NCBI GenBank assembly: GCA_001464715.1
Contig: LNDT01000032.1
Location: forward strand, 124,001 to 188,000
DNA: 64,000 nucleotides
Source of the DNA: Bdellovibrionales bacterium Ga0074137
GTDB lineage: Bacteria; Bdellovibrionota; Bdellovibrionia; Bdellovibrionales; JAMPXM01
Direction of reading: 5' to 3'
Shown here: positions 25,937-34,135 of the stretch, in pieces
Layout of the letters: every line of letters begins with the position of its first letter
Numbering within the stretch: the first letter of the stretch is position 1
Program-made: the position numbers and the translations under genes
Notes under the pieces: model-generated
What the model saw: the letters and a program-made list of their open reading frames with translations, nothing else
Databases searched by the model: none
Told to the model about the DNA's origin: nothing

Positions 25937-26722
25937 TTAAGGCTCTAAATCGTCTTTCGTCGCCACTCCCAGGTAGGAAAGCCGGGTCGAAGTTGTCGTC
26001 GTGAAAGCAAAACCTTCGGGAACAACCCCAGTAAAGAGGCTCTTCAAAGTGATAGTGCTAAACCGAGGACGAAGACCCACGAGGTCCCTGGGCCTCATCG
26101 AGTGCCTTAGGCACATGTCTTTAAGTTCTTCTGGTTTGATAAAGAGGCTGAGCACATGCATGTGTTTCGGGGTGTTTTTAACAAACCACTCCACCAACTT
26201 TATGATGACGATGTAGGCCAGCCAATTCCGATTGAAGGTGTGAAAAAAGAAGAGTCCTTCAGGTTTTAAAACTCGCGAAACTTCCTTGATCACTAGCTCG
26301 GGGTCATCGACGTGCTCAAGAAAATCCATCGATGTGACGACATCGAAGCTTCTATCTGGAAATGGAAGTTTGTAAGCGTCTCCGTGCACGTACTGCACTG
26401 ACGCTGTTGGGTCATGAGCCGCCGCGACTCTCAAACTGTCTTTTGAAATGTCGAGTCCATGAACTTCAAGTTTTCTTCCACCCGGCGAATTTTGTGCGAG
26501 GGCATTAGACAAAAAACCAGCGCCGCAGCCGACATCAAGAACACGGAGCGGTGCTTTTGGAGAGTACTGATCAATCTTTCCCAGGACCCAAGGCACTTTC
26601 GTGGCCGACTCCTTTCGCAAGAGTGCGACGGGATCGTCGTGGGCCGTGTACCACCGATCGCCCAGCGTCTCGTAGATGTCGTTGTTAATGGGAGTCTTGG
26701 AAGGCGCATCAATGAGGTTCAT
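25937..26722 (-). CDS. UbiG-like SAM-dependent O-methyltransferase
   Basis: The product has 261 residues from the ATG at 26722, which overlaps the preceding gene's stop by 4 nt; the longer frame to 26827 lies within that gene. Motif I of class I methyltransferases is VLDVGCGAGFLSNALA; later motifs are VHGLDISKDSLRVA, DVVTSMDFLEHVDDPE and VLKPEGLFFFHTFNR. The DRWYTAHDDPVALLRKES start and the FFHTFNRNWLAYI segment resemble UbiG, the ubiquinone O-methyltransferase. As the last gene of a type III polyketide synthase operon, it more likely methylates the hydroxyls of a resorcinol- or pyrone-type lipid. Confidence 0.85.
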   Translation of the reverse strand: MNLIDAPSKTPINNDIYETLGDRWYTAHDDPVALLRKESATKVPWVLGKIDQYSPKAPLRVLDVGCGAGFLSNALAQNSPGGRKLEVHGLDISKDSLRVAAAHDPTASVQYVHGDAYKLPFPDRSFDVVTSMDFLEHVDDPELVIKEVSRVLKPEGLFFFHTFNRNWLAYIVIIKLVEWFVKNTPKHMHVLSLFIKPEELKDMCLRHSMRPRDLVGLRPRFSTITLKSLFTGVVPEGFAFTTTTSTRLSYLGVATKDDLEP

Positions 26723-27261
26723 CGTGTAGCCTCTTTGGAAAAGGATCTTCTCGCTCGCGCAGTTCGTGGCTCGTAAAGGATCCAGTAAGCCACCTGGTAG
26801 ATCGCAAAAACAACCGTGATGAAACACTGGATAACGATGACGGTTTTCATTTGCGAGAGACTTTCCACGTCAACGCCCGCAAGCCTCACGAGTTCCGGCC
26901 TGGCCGCAAGAGTCCAGACGGCACCACTCACGACAAAAACCAGGGGATGAAGCAGGAACAAAATGGAGTGGAGCCACATTTCTGCGGGCGAGCAGTGTTT
27001 GGCGTGAACCCATTCATCTTTTGTTACGAAGAGGCAAGAGGCACCGGCCAAGCCTATATACGCGACCAAAGCGGCGGCTGAAAACGGAACAAAGATTAGA
27101 AAAAGAAATCCAAGTGTGACGGAAAGGGTGTCCAGCGGGTGCCCCAAGCGCTCCCATCTTGGTAGGCCGCGTTTGTGATGGAAATAAAATTCATCAACCG
27201 CGATGGCGAGACCCTGAAGTAAAAATGGCAGCATTGCGAAAGCCATCAAGTACGAATTCAT
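26719..27261 (-). CDS. Four-helix, His-rich integral membrane protein in the PKS operon
   Basis: The product has 180 residues with about four membrane helices (AFAMLPFLLQGLAIAV, LSVTLGFLFLIFVPFSAAAL, ILFLLHPLVFVVSGAVW, VIVIQCFITVVFAIYQVAYW). The loops carry clustered His and acidic residues (DEFYFHHKRG, RLGHPLD, KDEWVHAKHCSPAEMWLH, LLHP), which could bind a metal as in membrane di-iron or similar oxidoreductases. It overlaps both neighbours by 4 nt (type III PKS upstream, methyltransferase downstream), so a tailoring or transport role for the PKS product is likely. No named family is recognised. Confidence 0.75.
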   Translation of the reverse strand: MNSYLMAFAMLPFLLQGLAIAVDEFYFHHKRGLPRWERLGHPLDTLSVTLGFLFLIFVPFSAAALVAYIGLAGASCLFVTKDEWVHAKHCSPAEMWLHSILFLLHPLVFVVSGAVWTLAARPELVRLAGVDVESLSQMKTVIVIQCFITVVFAIYQVAYWILYEPRTARARRSFSKEATR

Positions 27262-28388
27262 TTTCGGCGATCCACGGTGCGGAAGACGCTTCCAAATATC
27301 GTGAGTCCTGGTCCGAAGGCGAGACTCACAACAATGGTTCCCGGGGGCGTGGCGGCTTCAAGAAGTTTTTGCCAGACGTGGGGCAAGGTCGCAGACGACA
27401 TATTGCCACGATGTTTTAAAATTTCCTTGCTGGCCTCAACCTGACGCTCAGAAAGCTCGAGCGTTTCCTGAACGGACTCGATAATTTTCGGACCACCAGG
27501 ATGAATGGCGAAGATTGCGTTCTTTAATGTTTCCGCAAAATTTTCGCCGCTCTCGGCGATTAATTTAGTGAGGAAGGGTCGCAATTCAGCAGCAATTTTT
27601 GATGGTACCTCGCGAGAAAGTGTCATCTGCATGCCGCCATCAGCGGTGATCCAAGTCATATCGTTTTGGCTCTCAGAAAGAATCTGTTCTCGAATCGTAA
27701 GAACTTCGAAACCGTGGATGGCATGAGTGGGATGCACGGCCGAGTACTTGATGTGACCGTCGGCGAACAAACTCTGCACGACGAGCTGCTCGGGTGAAGT
27801 GTTTGACGGGTTCATGTGAAGGGCACACATCTCGGTGTGAAAGATATCGGCACGCGACGTCTTGTCGCCCCGATCACCGAGAGCAGAAATATAACCTTCA
27901 GCCATGCGCACGGCGGGGAGGCTTGCGTAACAACCCATATGATACGCGTGCGTGATGCGAGTTGTATCTCCCCATCCTAAAGAATTGGCGGTCAGTTGCG
28001 CGGCGCTGGGTGAAACGTATCCAGTACAGGTCACATGAATAAGATGAGCCGGTGGATGATTTTGAGAAGCTTCATTGTCGTAGACTGTTTTGAACACACG
28101 CACCGCTTGATCATTGAAAAAGAGAGCGCGCTCCTGAATCGTGGCATCTCGTTCCCCAAAGTCCACAGCTTCAAAACGACGAGAGGAAATTTTAGGAGGC
28201 TTCACGCCATAACGTTTGACAAGAGGGGCCACAGATTTTTTTCTGTCGTCGGGCGCACGAGCGGCGTGCATGGCTGTTAGCCGCTCGAGCGTTTCCTCTT
28301 GTTCAAGATGAATCGGCGGCAGGACCGACTGAAAATCAGTCAGAGCTATCAATGCTTTTCGCTGTTCAGTGACTTGAGTCTCTTTCAC
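27258..28388 (-). CDS. Type III polyketide synthase (chalcone/alkylresorcinol synthase-like)
   Basis: The product has 376 residues starting at a GTG. The catalytic triad of the chalcone-synthase superfamily is intact: Cys153 (YHMGCYASLPAVRMA), His296 (AIHPGGPKII) and Asn329 (KHRGNMSSATLPHV). The HVTCTGYVSPSAAQL segment is also characteristic. Such enzymes condense an acyl starter with malonyl-CoA to give alkylresorcinols or alkylpyrones, often membrane lipids in bacteria. It leads a three-gene operon, PKS then membrane protein then methyltransferase, with 4-nt overlaps. Starter specificity cannot be read from sequence alone. Confidence 0.93.
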   Translation of the reverse strand: MKETQVTEQRKALIALTDFQSVLPPIHLEQEETLERLTAMHAARAPDDRKKSVAPLVKRYGVKPPKISSRRFEAVDFGERDATIQERALFFNDQAVRVFKTVYDNEASQNHPPAHLIHVTCTGYVSPSAAQLTANSLGWGDTTRITHAYHMGCYASLPAVRMAEGYISALGDRGDKTSRADIFHTEMCALHMNPSNTSPEQLVVQSLFADGHIKYSAVHPTHAIHGFEVLTIREQILSESQNDMTWITADGGMQMTLSREVPSKIAAELRPFLTKLIAESGENFAETLKNAIFAIHPGGPKIIESVQETLELSERQVEASKEILKHRGNMSSATLPHVWQKLLEAATPPGTIVVSLAFGPGLTIFGSVFRTVDRRK

Positions 28389-28521
28389 AGCACCGTTTTA
28401 TCCCGACTTTTGATCAAATCTCTACTGCCACAATTGCATCATCACAAAATCTTGAATAGCGGGTGAAAGTGCCTCGTCTTCGCGTGGCATTTTCACCGTT
28501 GTACCGTTATCGTCCCGTCTT

Positions 28522-29448
28522 ATGCGGTACGAAGTTTACTATTCTGATCATTATCCCTTGCCATTACCTGACGGACATCGGTTCCCAGGAACTAAGTACG
28601 CTATGCTTCGTGAAAAGCTTGTGGCTGAAGGAGTACTTGATGTGGATCAGCTGATTCCATCTCCCGTGGCGAGCGGCGATTTTTTGGCGTTGGCGCACGA
28701 TGCGAGGTACGTGCAGTCGATTGTCGATGGCACTGTTCCGATCGAAATTTTAAAGCGGATTGGATTTCCTTGGAGCCCCGAGCTTTACAACCGCGTCGCA
28801 GCGACGGTGGGCGGAGCTGCCGAAGCCGCACGCGCTGCTCTTCGCGACGGAATAGCTGGATGTCTTGCTGGGGGAACGCACCACGCTCATTATGATCGTG
28901 GAGAAGGTTACTGCGTCTTTAACGATATCGCCGTTGTTTCGCGGTGGCTTGTTGGGAAGTTTGATCTTCAGCGCATCGCCGTTTTGGATCTTGATGTTCA
29001 TCAAGGAAATGGCAATTCCTCGATTCTAGGAAACGATAAAGAGATTTTTATTGCTTCGATTCATGGTGAGAAAAATTATCCTTTTAAAAAAGTTCCTTCG
29101 ACGATCGATATTGGTCTGCCCGATGGTGCGACAGACGATGTTTACCTTGAGGCACTGTCGGAAGTTTTAGAAGCTGTGGAGGTTTTTGAGCCGCAATACA
29201 TTTTCTATCAAATGGGCGTCGATCCGCTGAAACAAGACAAGCTTGGAAAGCTCGATCTGACGTACGAAGGCCTTATGGAGCGCGATCGGCGTGTTTTAAA
29301 CTATGCAAAATCGCGTGGCATTCCGATTTCGCTCGCCCTTGGGGGCGGCTACTCGGACCCTATTGAGGCCAGTGTTGCTGCGTACGCGAATACGTATCGC
29401 GTCGTGAATGAAGTGTACCGTCCCTACAGGCCGGAAGCCAAATCGTAA
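28522..29448 (+). CDS. Histone-deacetylase-superfamily hydrolase (class IV-like)
   Basis: The product has 308 residues and is cytoplasmic. The active site is visible: tandem His120/His121 (AGGTHHAHYDRGEGYCVFND), zinc ligands Asp158 and His160 (LDLDVHQGNGN) and Asp234 (YQMGVDPL), and the Tyr of SLALGGGYSDP. The sequence style and length match the HDAC11-like (class IV) bacterial group rather than AcuC. Such enzymes remove acyl groups from lysines or polyamines. It is divergent from the PKS operon across 133 nt; the shared intergenic region may contain both promoters. Confidence 0.92.
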   Translation: MRYEVYYSDHYPLPLPDGHRFPGTKYAMLREKLVAEGVLDVDQLIPSPVASGDFLALAHDARYVQSIVDGTVPIEILKRIGFPWSPELYNRVAATVGGAAEAARAALRDGIAGCLAGGTHHAHYDRGEGYCVFNDIAVVSRWLVGKFDLQRIAVLDLDVHQGNGNSSILGNDKEIFIASIHGEKNYPFKKVPSTIDIGLPDGATDDVYLEALSEVLEAVEVFEPQYIFYQMGVDPLKQDKLGKLDLTYEGLMERDRRVLNYAKSRGIPISLALGGGYSDPIEASVAAYANTYRVVNEVYRPYRPEAKS

Positions 29449-29498
29449 CCAATTGATTTTACTCAGCTTCTGACTTCTCGATGCTGACGCAGGATCTC

Positions 29499-29534
29499 AT
29501 AGAAATTATCTATCATCGTATCTAACATATCGAT
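29499..29534 (+). promoter_or_regulatory. Candidate operator upstream of ahpC
   Basis: About 50-85 nt before the ahpC start there is ATAG-N7-CTAT (29499-29513), one half of an OxyR-type site. It is followed by ATCG...CGAT (29515-29534), an imperfect dyad that does not match the second OxyR half. The region is AT-rich compared with its surroundings. OxyR control of ahpC is common in Gram-negatives, but the match here covers only half of the motif. Confidence 0.3.
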
Positions 29535-29584
29535 TTTACCTAACACACAAAAGCGCTTAGTCTGGTTTTATCAAGGAGACCACT

Positions 29585-30151
29585 ATGCAGACGATCATCA
29601 ACACGAAGATTCCAGATTTCAAAGCCCAGGCCTTTATCAAAGGTGATTTCAAAACGATCACTCAAGCTGACCTCAAAGGAAAATGGTCCGTATTTTTCTT
29701 TTACCCAGCGGACTTTACGTTCGTGTGCCCGACAGAGCTTGGCGATATGGCTGACAAGTACGAAGCGTTTCAGAAAATGGGAGTCGAAGTTTACTCTGTA
29801 AGCACGGACACGCACTTCACGCACAAGGCATGGCACGACGCTTCGGACACGATTAAGAAAATCAAGTATCCGATGCTGGCCGACCCAACGGGATTTTTGT
29901 CGCGCTCGTTTGGTGTTTACATTGAAGAAGAGGGTCTCGCCTACCGCGGAACTTTCGTCGTCGACCCAGAGGGAAAAATTAAAGTCGCAGAATTTCATGA
30001 CAACGGCATTGGCCGCAACGCGGATGAGTTGATGCGAAAAGTTCAGGCGGCTCAGTTCATCGCTAAGAACCCCAACGAAGTTTGCCCCGCAAAATGGCGT
30101 CCGGGCGAGAAGACGTTGAAGCCGGGCCTGGATCTTGTCGGAAAAATCTAA
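29585..30151 (+). CDS. ahpC: Alkyl hydroperoxide reductase subunit C (2-Cys peroxiredoxin)
   Basis: The product has 188 residues and reduces hydrogen peroxide, organic hydroperoxides and peroxynitrite. The peroxidatic Cys48 lies in [16 protein letters not shown] and the resolving Cys167 in [12 protein letters not shown]; the [10 protein letters not shown] segment is also conserved. Length matches E. coli AhpC (187). The start has an AAGGAG ribosome-binding site (29573-29578). It is followed by ahpF, its disulphide reductase, after a hairpin. A catalase is not in view. Confidence 0.98.
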   Translation: MQTIINTKIPDFKAQAFIKGDFKTITQADLKGKWSVFFFYPADFTFVCPTELGDMADKYEAFQKMGVEVYSVSTDTHFTHKAWHDASDTIKKIKYPMLADPTGFLSRSFGVYIEEEGLAYRGTFVVDPEGKIKVAEFHDNGIGRNADELMRKVQAAQFIAKNPNEVCPAKWRPGEKTLKPGLDLVGKI

Positions 30152-30186
30152 GCCTCACTTTTTCTATTTGTTCGAATTTAGGAAAT

Positions 30187-30219
30187 AAACACCGGTGGTC
30201 CAATAGGGCTCCGGTGTTT
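30187..30219 (+). terminator. Hairpin between ahpC and ahpF
   Basis: A perfect 9-bp stem (AAACACCGG with CCGGTGTTT) encloses a 15-nt loop, ending in TTTT. It lies 36 nt after the ahpC stop and 17 nt before the ahpF start. It may be a partial terminator or mRNA-processing stem that makes ahpC transcript more abundant than ahpF, as is common for this gene pair. Confidence 0.55.
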
Positions 30220-30235
30220 TGAACGGAGTTATTTT

Positions 30236-31792
30236 ATGTTGGACCAAGACCTTAAAGATCAGCTGACGACAGTTTTCGAGAAGCTCGAATCAAATATCGA
30301 GCTCGTCTACCATCACAGCGACAATTCCAATCAGTCGGAACTATTGGAACTACTTGAGGGCTTGGGTTCAACATCCGATAAAATTTCGGTCCGAGCGTCG
30401 GGGCAAAATGCTTCGGCTCCAAGTTTTCAGATCTTCAAAAATGCGAAGCCGACTGGGATTAGTTTCCGCGGAATTCCAGGCGGACACGAATTCACGTCGC
30501 TCGTCTTAGCTATTTTGAATTCCGACGGAAAAGGCAAAATGCCCGACGCAGGAATTTCTGCGCGCATTCGAAACCTAAAAGGTCCGATCCGGATCAAAAC
30601 ATTTATCTCTCTCACGTGCGAAAACTGTCCTGAAGTCGTTCAAGCCTTTCATCAGATGGCTCTTATCCACGGTGATTTTCAACATGAAATGGTCGACGGG
30701 GCTTATGCTGAAGATGAAGTGACAAGCCTCGGAATTCAAGGCGTACCCAGCGTCATTGTCGATTCGAAGATGATTCATTCGGGACGTATTCACTTCCTAG
30801 ATCTACTCACAAAAATGGAAGAGACGTTTGGTACTTCGGCGGATGTTTCCGAGCAACCGGCGCGAGATCTTGGACATTTTGATGTCGTCGTGATTGGCGG
30901 GGGACCTGCCGGAGCATCGGCTGCAATTTATAGCGCACGAAAAGGACTGAAGACCGCAATGCTTGCGGAGCGCATGGGCGGCCAGGTGAAAGACACAAAA
31001 GGAATCGAGAATCTTGTCTCGGTCATTTACACCGAAGGACCCGAATTGGCCGAGCAGCTTCACAAACATGTGACGTCCTATCCCGTGACCATTTTTGATC
31101 AGCGCCGGGTAAAGCATTTGGGTAAAGACAAAGTCATTCAGCTTGAAGGTGGAGAAACGCTTCGTGGCGACTCGATCATTATTGCGACGGGGGCAAAGTG
31201 GCGCGAGCTTGGTGTTCCAGGAGAAAAAGAATACTTAGGTCGTGGTGTCGCTTACTGCCCGCACTGCGATGGCCCGTTTTATAAAGATAAAAAAATTGTG
31301 GTCGTTGGCGGCGGTAACTCGGGAGTTGAAGCAGCGATTGATCTTGCCGGCATCGCCGGCAGTGTCACGCTTGTCGAATTCGGTGACTCGCTGAAGGCCG
31401 ACCAAGTTCTCGTCGACAAAATGAAGTCACTCTCCAACACGAGCGTGATCACGAATGCGAAGACGACGGAACTTCGCGGCGATGGACAAAAAGTCGTGGC
31501 GCTCAAATATGTCGACCGAGTCTCGGAAAAAGAGATGGAAGTCGATGTCGACGGGGTGTTTGTTCAAATTGGTTTGCTGCCCAACAGTGGATTCGCTAAA
31601 GAAACAGTTGAGCTCACTAAATTTGGTGAGATCGTGGTCGACGTCAAAGGTCACACAAGCGTTCCGGGTATCTATGCGGCCGGCGATGTAACGACGGTTC
31701 CTTACAAGCAAATCATCATCGCAATGGGCGAGGGTGCGAAAGTCGCGCTGACCGCGTTCGAGGACAAGGCGTACCACAGCGCAGTGGTCTAG
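30236..31792 (+). CDS. ahpF: Alkyl hydroperoxide reductase subunit F
   Basis: The product has 518 residues and is the NADH-dependent flavoprotein that reduces AhpC. Residues 1-200 are the tandem glutaredoxin-like N-terminal domain with the C128-xx-C131 centre (LTCENCPEV). From about 215 the thioredoxin-reductase-like part follows: FAD motif VVIGGGPAGASAAIYSA, redox pair C341-xx-C344 (AYCPHCDGP), NADH motif VVVGGGNSGVEAA, and C-terminal FAD segment GIYAAGDVTTVPYKQIIIAMGEGAK, quoted here as AAGDVTTVPYKQ. Length matches E. coli AhpF (521). Confidence 0.97.
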   Translation: MLDQDLKDQLTTVFEKLESNIELVYHHSDNSNQSELLELLEGLGSTSDKISVRASGQNASAPSFQIFKNAKPTGISFRGIPGGHEFTSLVLAILNSDGKGKMPDAGISARIRNLKGPIRIKTFISLTCENCPEVVQAFHQMALIHGDFQHEMVDGAYAEDEVTSLGIQGVPSVIVDSKMIHSGRIHFLDLLTKMEETFGTSADVSEQPARDLGHFDVVVIGGGPAGASAAIYSARKGLKTAMLAERMGGQVKDTKGIENLVSVIYTEGPELAEQLHKHVTSYPVTIFDQRRVKHLGKDKVIQLEGGETLRGDSIIIATGAKWRELGVPGEKEYLGRGVAYCPHCDGPFYKDKKIVVVGGGNSGVEAAIDLAGIAGSVTLVEFGDSLKADQVLVDKMKSLSNTSVITNAKTTELRGDGQKVVALKYVDRVSEKEMEVDVDGVFVQIGLLPNSGFAKETVELTKFGEIVVDVKGHTSVPGIYAAGDVTTVPYKQIIIAMGEGAKVALTAFEDKAYHSAVV

Positions 31793-31877
31793 CTCGTTGA
31801 TTTAGTTCGTTGGCCTAGACGGCTAGCGCGATGAGTGCGGCTTTGGTCGGGTTTATAGAAAACTCGCGAACTGTTTG

Positions 31878-31905
31878 TAAAGAGATTGTTAGGTGAAGCC
31901 GAAAT
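31878..31905 (+). promoter_or_regulatory. Sigma-28-like promoter for the motAB-containing operon
   Basis: TAAA at 31878-31881 and GCCGAAAT at 31898-31905 are separated by 16 nt. The FliA/sigma-28 consensus is TAAA-N15-GCCGATAA, so the -10 matches in six of eight positions and the spacing is one longer. It lies 66 nt upstream of the first gene of the operon (ATG 31972) in an otherwise gene-free 129 nt. Sigma-28 control would fit a motility-related operon, but I have only the pattern. Confidence 0.45.
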
Positions 31906-31971
31906 CCATGTGAGGCACAGTTGATATCGCTGGTTTTTCTGCGATTTCAGTCCTCGGATTGGATTTTAGAA

Positions 31972-32607
31972 ATGGCTTCATCGAGTTTCCATCAAGTCAC
32001 GGCAGCGCTGGTGATTTCACTCGTCGGTTTTTTTATCGCAGGATGTGCATCGTCATCCCTGCGGGTTGCTTCAACACCCGAAGGTGCTGACGTTACGATT
32101 GTTTCGAAAGATCGTGCACCTATCAATGCGGGAAAAACTCCGTTTGAATTGGAAAGCAAAAACTACCCCGAACTCTTCAGCGAGTCGTTTCAGCTGCAAG
32201 TCACAAAACCTGGTCACTCGCCGATCTCGGTCGTCGTGCCACGGCTTCCAACGGGTGGTGTCGGTCGTATCAATTTGAACCTTCGAGACGTCGAGCTTCC
32301 GAAAGTTTGTCAGAACCAAGAAGAGTCGATCAACTCGCTGGCCAAAGGAATTGCTGAGTCGGCAAGTCTGGTTCAGCGTAAACGTCTTGATGAAGCGACA
32401 CGAATTTTAGAGGACCTGGCTGGAAAATTTGGAACCGTTGCTGTCATTCATGATCTCTTGGGCAATGTCTACTTTCTGCAGAAGAGCATGGATCGTGCGC
32501 TGGAATCCTACCGCCGCTCCAACCGTTTGAATCCAAACAACGTTGATACGATTCGCATGATTGAGCGGATCGAGCGACTTCAGGGTCGTGGAACGGTGGG
32601 GGCGTAA
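31972..32607 (+). CDS. PEGA/TPR lipoprotein, first gene of the stator operon
   Basis: The product has 211 residues from the ATG at 31972; a TTG at 31921 is possible. The signal ends in lipobox FIAGC with lipidated Cys25. Residues about 28-60 are a PEGA domain (LRVASTPEGADVTIVSKD, AGKTPFELES), a small surface-layer or envelope-binding beta-fold. The C-terminal half is a TPR region (AVIHDLLGNVYFLQKSMDRALESYRR, quoted in part). Its stop is 1 nt before motA. It probably anchors or assembles the stator-driven complex in the envelope. Confidence 0.8.
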   Translation: MASSSFHQVTAALVISLVGFFIAGCASSSLRVASTPEGADVTIVSKDRAPINAGKTPFELESKNYPELFSESFQLQVTKPGHSPISVVVPRLPTGGVGRINLNLRDVELPKVCQNQEESINSLAKGIAESASLVQRKRLDEATRILEDLAGKFGTVAVIHDLLGNVYFLQKSMDRALESYRRSNRLNPNNVDTIRMIERIERLQGRGTVGA

Positions 32608-32608
32608 A

Positions 32609-33409
32609 ATGTCTTTTATCGCTGGTATTTTTATAGCGGTTTCGGCTCTGGCTCTGTCCGTCTGGCATCTCAACCAAGAAGCGTCTTCGTTCGTCGACTT
32701 CGTGGGATTTGCAACGGTGTTTGGCGGAACAGTTGCCGTCGCTGTCATAACAATTCCTTGGCAACATCGTCGCTTGGTTTTTCAGTCATTGCGCGGCTTG
32801 TTTATTTCGAACCAGCAAAACGGAAGCTCGATCGTCGCCGATTGCGTCGCTTTTCTGTCGGACCTCCGGAGCGGAACTCCCGTTGTCGTTGAAAAGTCGG
32901 CGGGCCTCGCTGGCGAAACGATGCGCGATGGCGCCGAGTTCATTGCGCTGGGATTCTCAAAGGACCGTATTCACGAAATTCTCGAAGAGCGAATTCATCA
33001 AAGCTATGAGCGGCAAGAGAGCGTCGCGAACGCCTTCCGATCATTGGCGAAATATCCGCCCGCCTTCGGTCTTGCGGGCACGGTTTTGGGTCTTGTTACA
33101 CTGATGAAGAGTGTTGCGACCGGTGCCGACGCGAAACAAACCGGAGCTCTGATGGCTATCGCGCTGATGGCGACATTCTACGGTCTGTTAGTGGCCAATA
33201 TGGTGGTCAACCCTGCGGGCGAGCACATGTTGAAGACGGCGCGCATCGAGAAAAAGAAGGCGGAAGTTGCCCTTCATTCTGTCCTCTTACATCTCGAAGG
33301 AGTTTCGATGCTTGAAGCTCAAGAAATTCTCAACTCCTACGTCAGTGCGGCCAACCGCGTGAACGTAATGTCAGGCCCTCTTGGTTCTGAATCGGCTGCG
33401 GCGGCATAA
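32609..33409 (+). CDS. motA: MotA-family stator protein
   Basis: The product has 266 residues with four membrane helices: two near the N-terminus (FIAGIFIAVSALALSVW, FATVFGGTVAVAVITI) and two near the C-terminus (FGLAGTVLGLVTLMK, LMAIALMATFYGLLVANMV). The cytoplasmic loop between them carries the FliG-facing charges. The conserved Pro and Gly of KYPPAFGLAGTVLGLV match the proton-channel helix of MotA/PomA. The start follows the lipoprotein stop by 1 nt and the stop abuts the motB start. With MotB it should form an ion-driven stator; whether it uses protons or sodium is not readable here. Confidence 0.9.
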   Translation: MSFIAGIFIAVSALALSVWHLNQEASSFVDFVGFATVFGGTVAVAVITIPWQHRRLVFQSLRGLFISNQQNGSSIVADCVAFLSDLRSGTPVVVEKSAGLAGETMRDGAEFIALGFSKDRIHEILEERIHQSYERQESVANAFRSLAKYPPAFGLAGTVLGLVTLMKSVATGADAKQTGALMAIALMATFYGLLVANMVVNPAGEHMLKTARIEKKKAEVALHSVLLHLEGVSMLEAQEILNSYVSAANRVNVMSGPLGSESAAAA

Positions 33410-34135
33410 ATGGGTGTGATGAAACGGCGAAGTCATTCAGAGACGCAAGAAGTTGATACCGACGGAAGTTGGGCTATCAGCTATGGCGACATGATCACGC
33501 TGCTTCTTGCATTTTTCATTCTTTTCTTTTCGACCGATCCCGAGCGCGATCGGCTGAAGCTTATGGAGCAATCGTTGATCATAAAGCTTGATTCGACTTA
33601 CAAGGCGAAAACCGAGAGCAGTGCTCGTGGCAATGATCGCAATCCGGCCAGTGAAGTTTTGGCTGCGGACCTCATGGGTCCAGAGGAATTCGAAGCTAAA
33701 GTCTACAAGGTTGGCGAGCGACTCATCGTCGAGTTTCCAAGAACTTCATTTTTCGGTCTTGGCAAAGTTGAGCTGACAAAAGAGGGCGAGCGAGAGCTTG
33801 GCGGTTTCGTGGCGAAGTACATGCCTTACGCTGGGAACTATATCCTCGGCATTCGGGCCTTCACGGACAATAAAAAAGTTTTGCAGACGGAGAATCGTCG
33901 TTTCAAAGATAATCTTGAGCTTTCGGCTCTTCGATCTGTCGCGGCGATGCGTGTATTGCAAAAAAGTGGCGTTCCTCTTCAGCGAATGCGGCTGGGCGGA
34001 TACGGTGAGCTCAATCTGACGGCCGAGGATCTTGCGAAGGCTGTCAAAGATGAACCTGATTACGTTTCAAATGGAATTGCTCTCGCACGAAAAGTCGTTC
34101 TCGTGATTGAACCCGAGATGAAGGAAGATTTATGA
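33410..34135 (+). CDS. motB: MotB-family stator protein with OmpA-like domain
   Basis: The product has 241 residues. A short cytoplasmic N-terminus leads to one membrane helix ISYGDMITLLLAFFILFFS, in which Asp27 is the ion-binding residue of MotB/PomB. Residues about 90-235 form an OmpA-like peptidoglycan-binding domain (VELTKEGERELGGF, LGIRAFTDNKK, LSALRSVAAMRVLQKSGVP, RLGGYGE), though the usual NR-R pattern is loose. Start abuts motA and the stop overlaps the next gene by 4 nt. Together with MotA it would anchor the stator to the wall. Confidence 0.9.
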   Translation: MGVMKRRSHSETQEVDTDGSWAISYGDMITLLLAFFILFFSTDPERDRLKLMEQSLIIKLDSTYKAKTESSARGNDRNPASEVLAADLMGPEEFEAKVYKVGERLIVEFPRTSFFGLGKVELTKEGERELGGFVAKYMPYAGNYILGIRAFTDNKKVLQTENRRFKDNLELSALRSVAAMRVLQKSGVPLQRMRLGGYGELNLTAEDLAKAVKDEPDYVSNGIALARKVVLVIEPEMKEDL

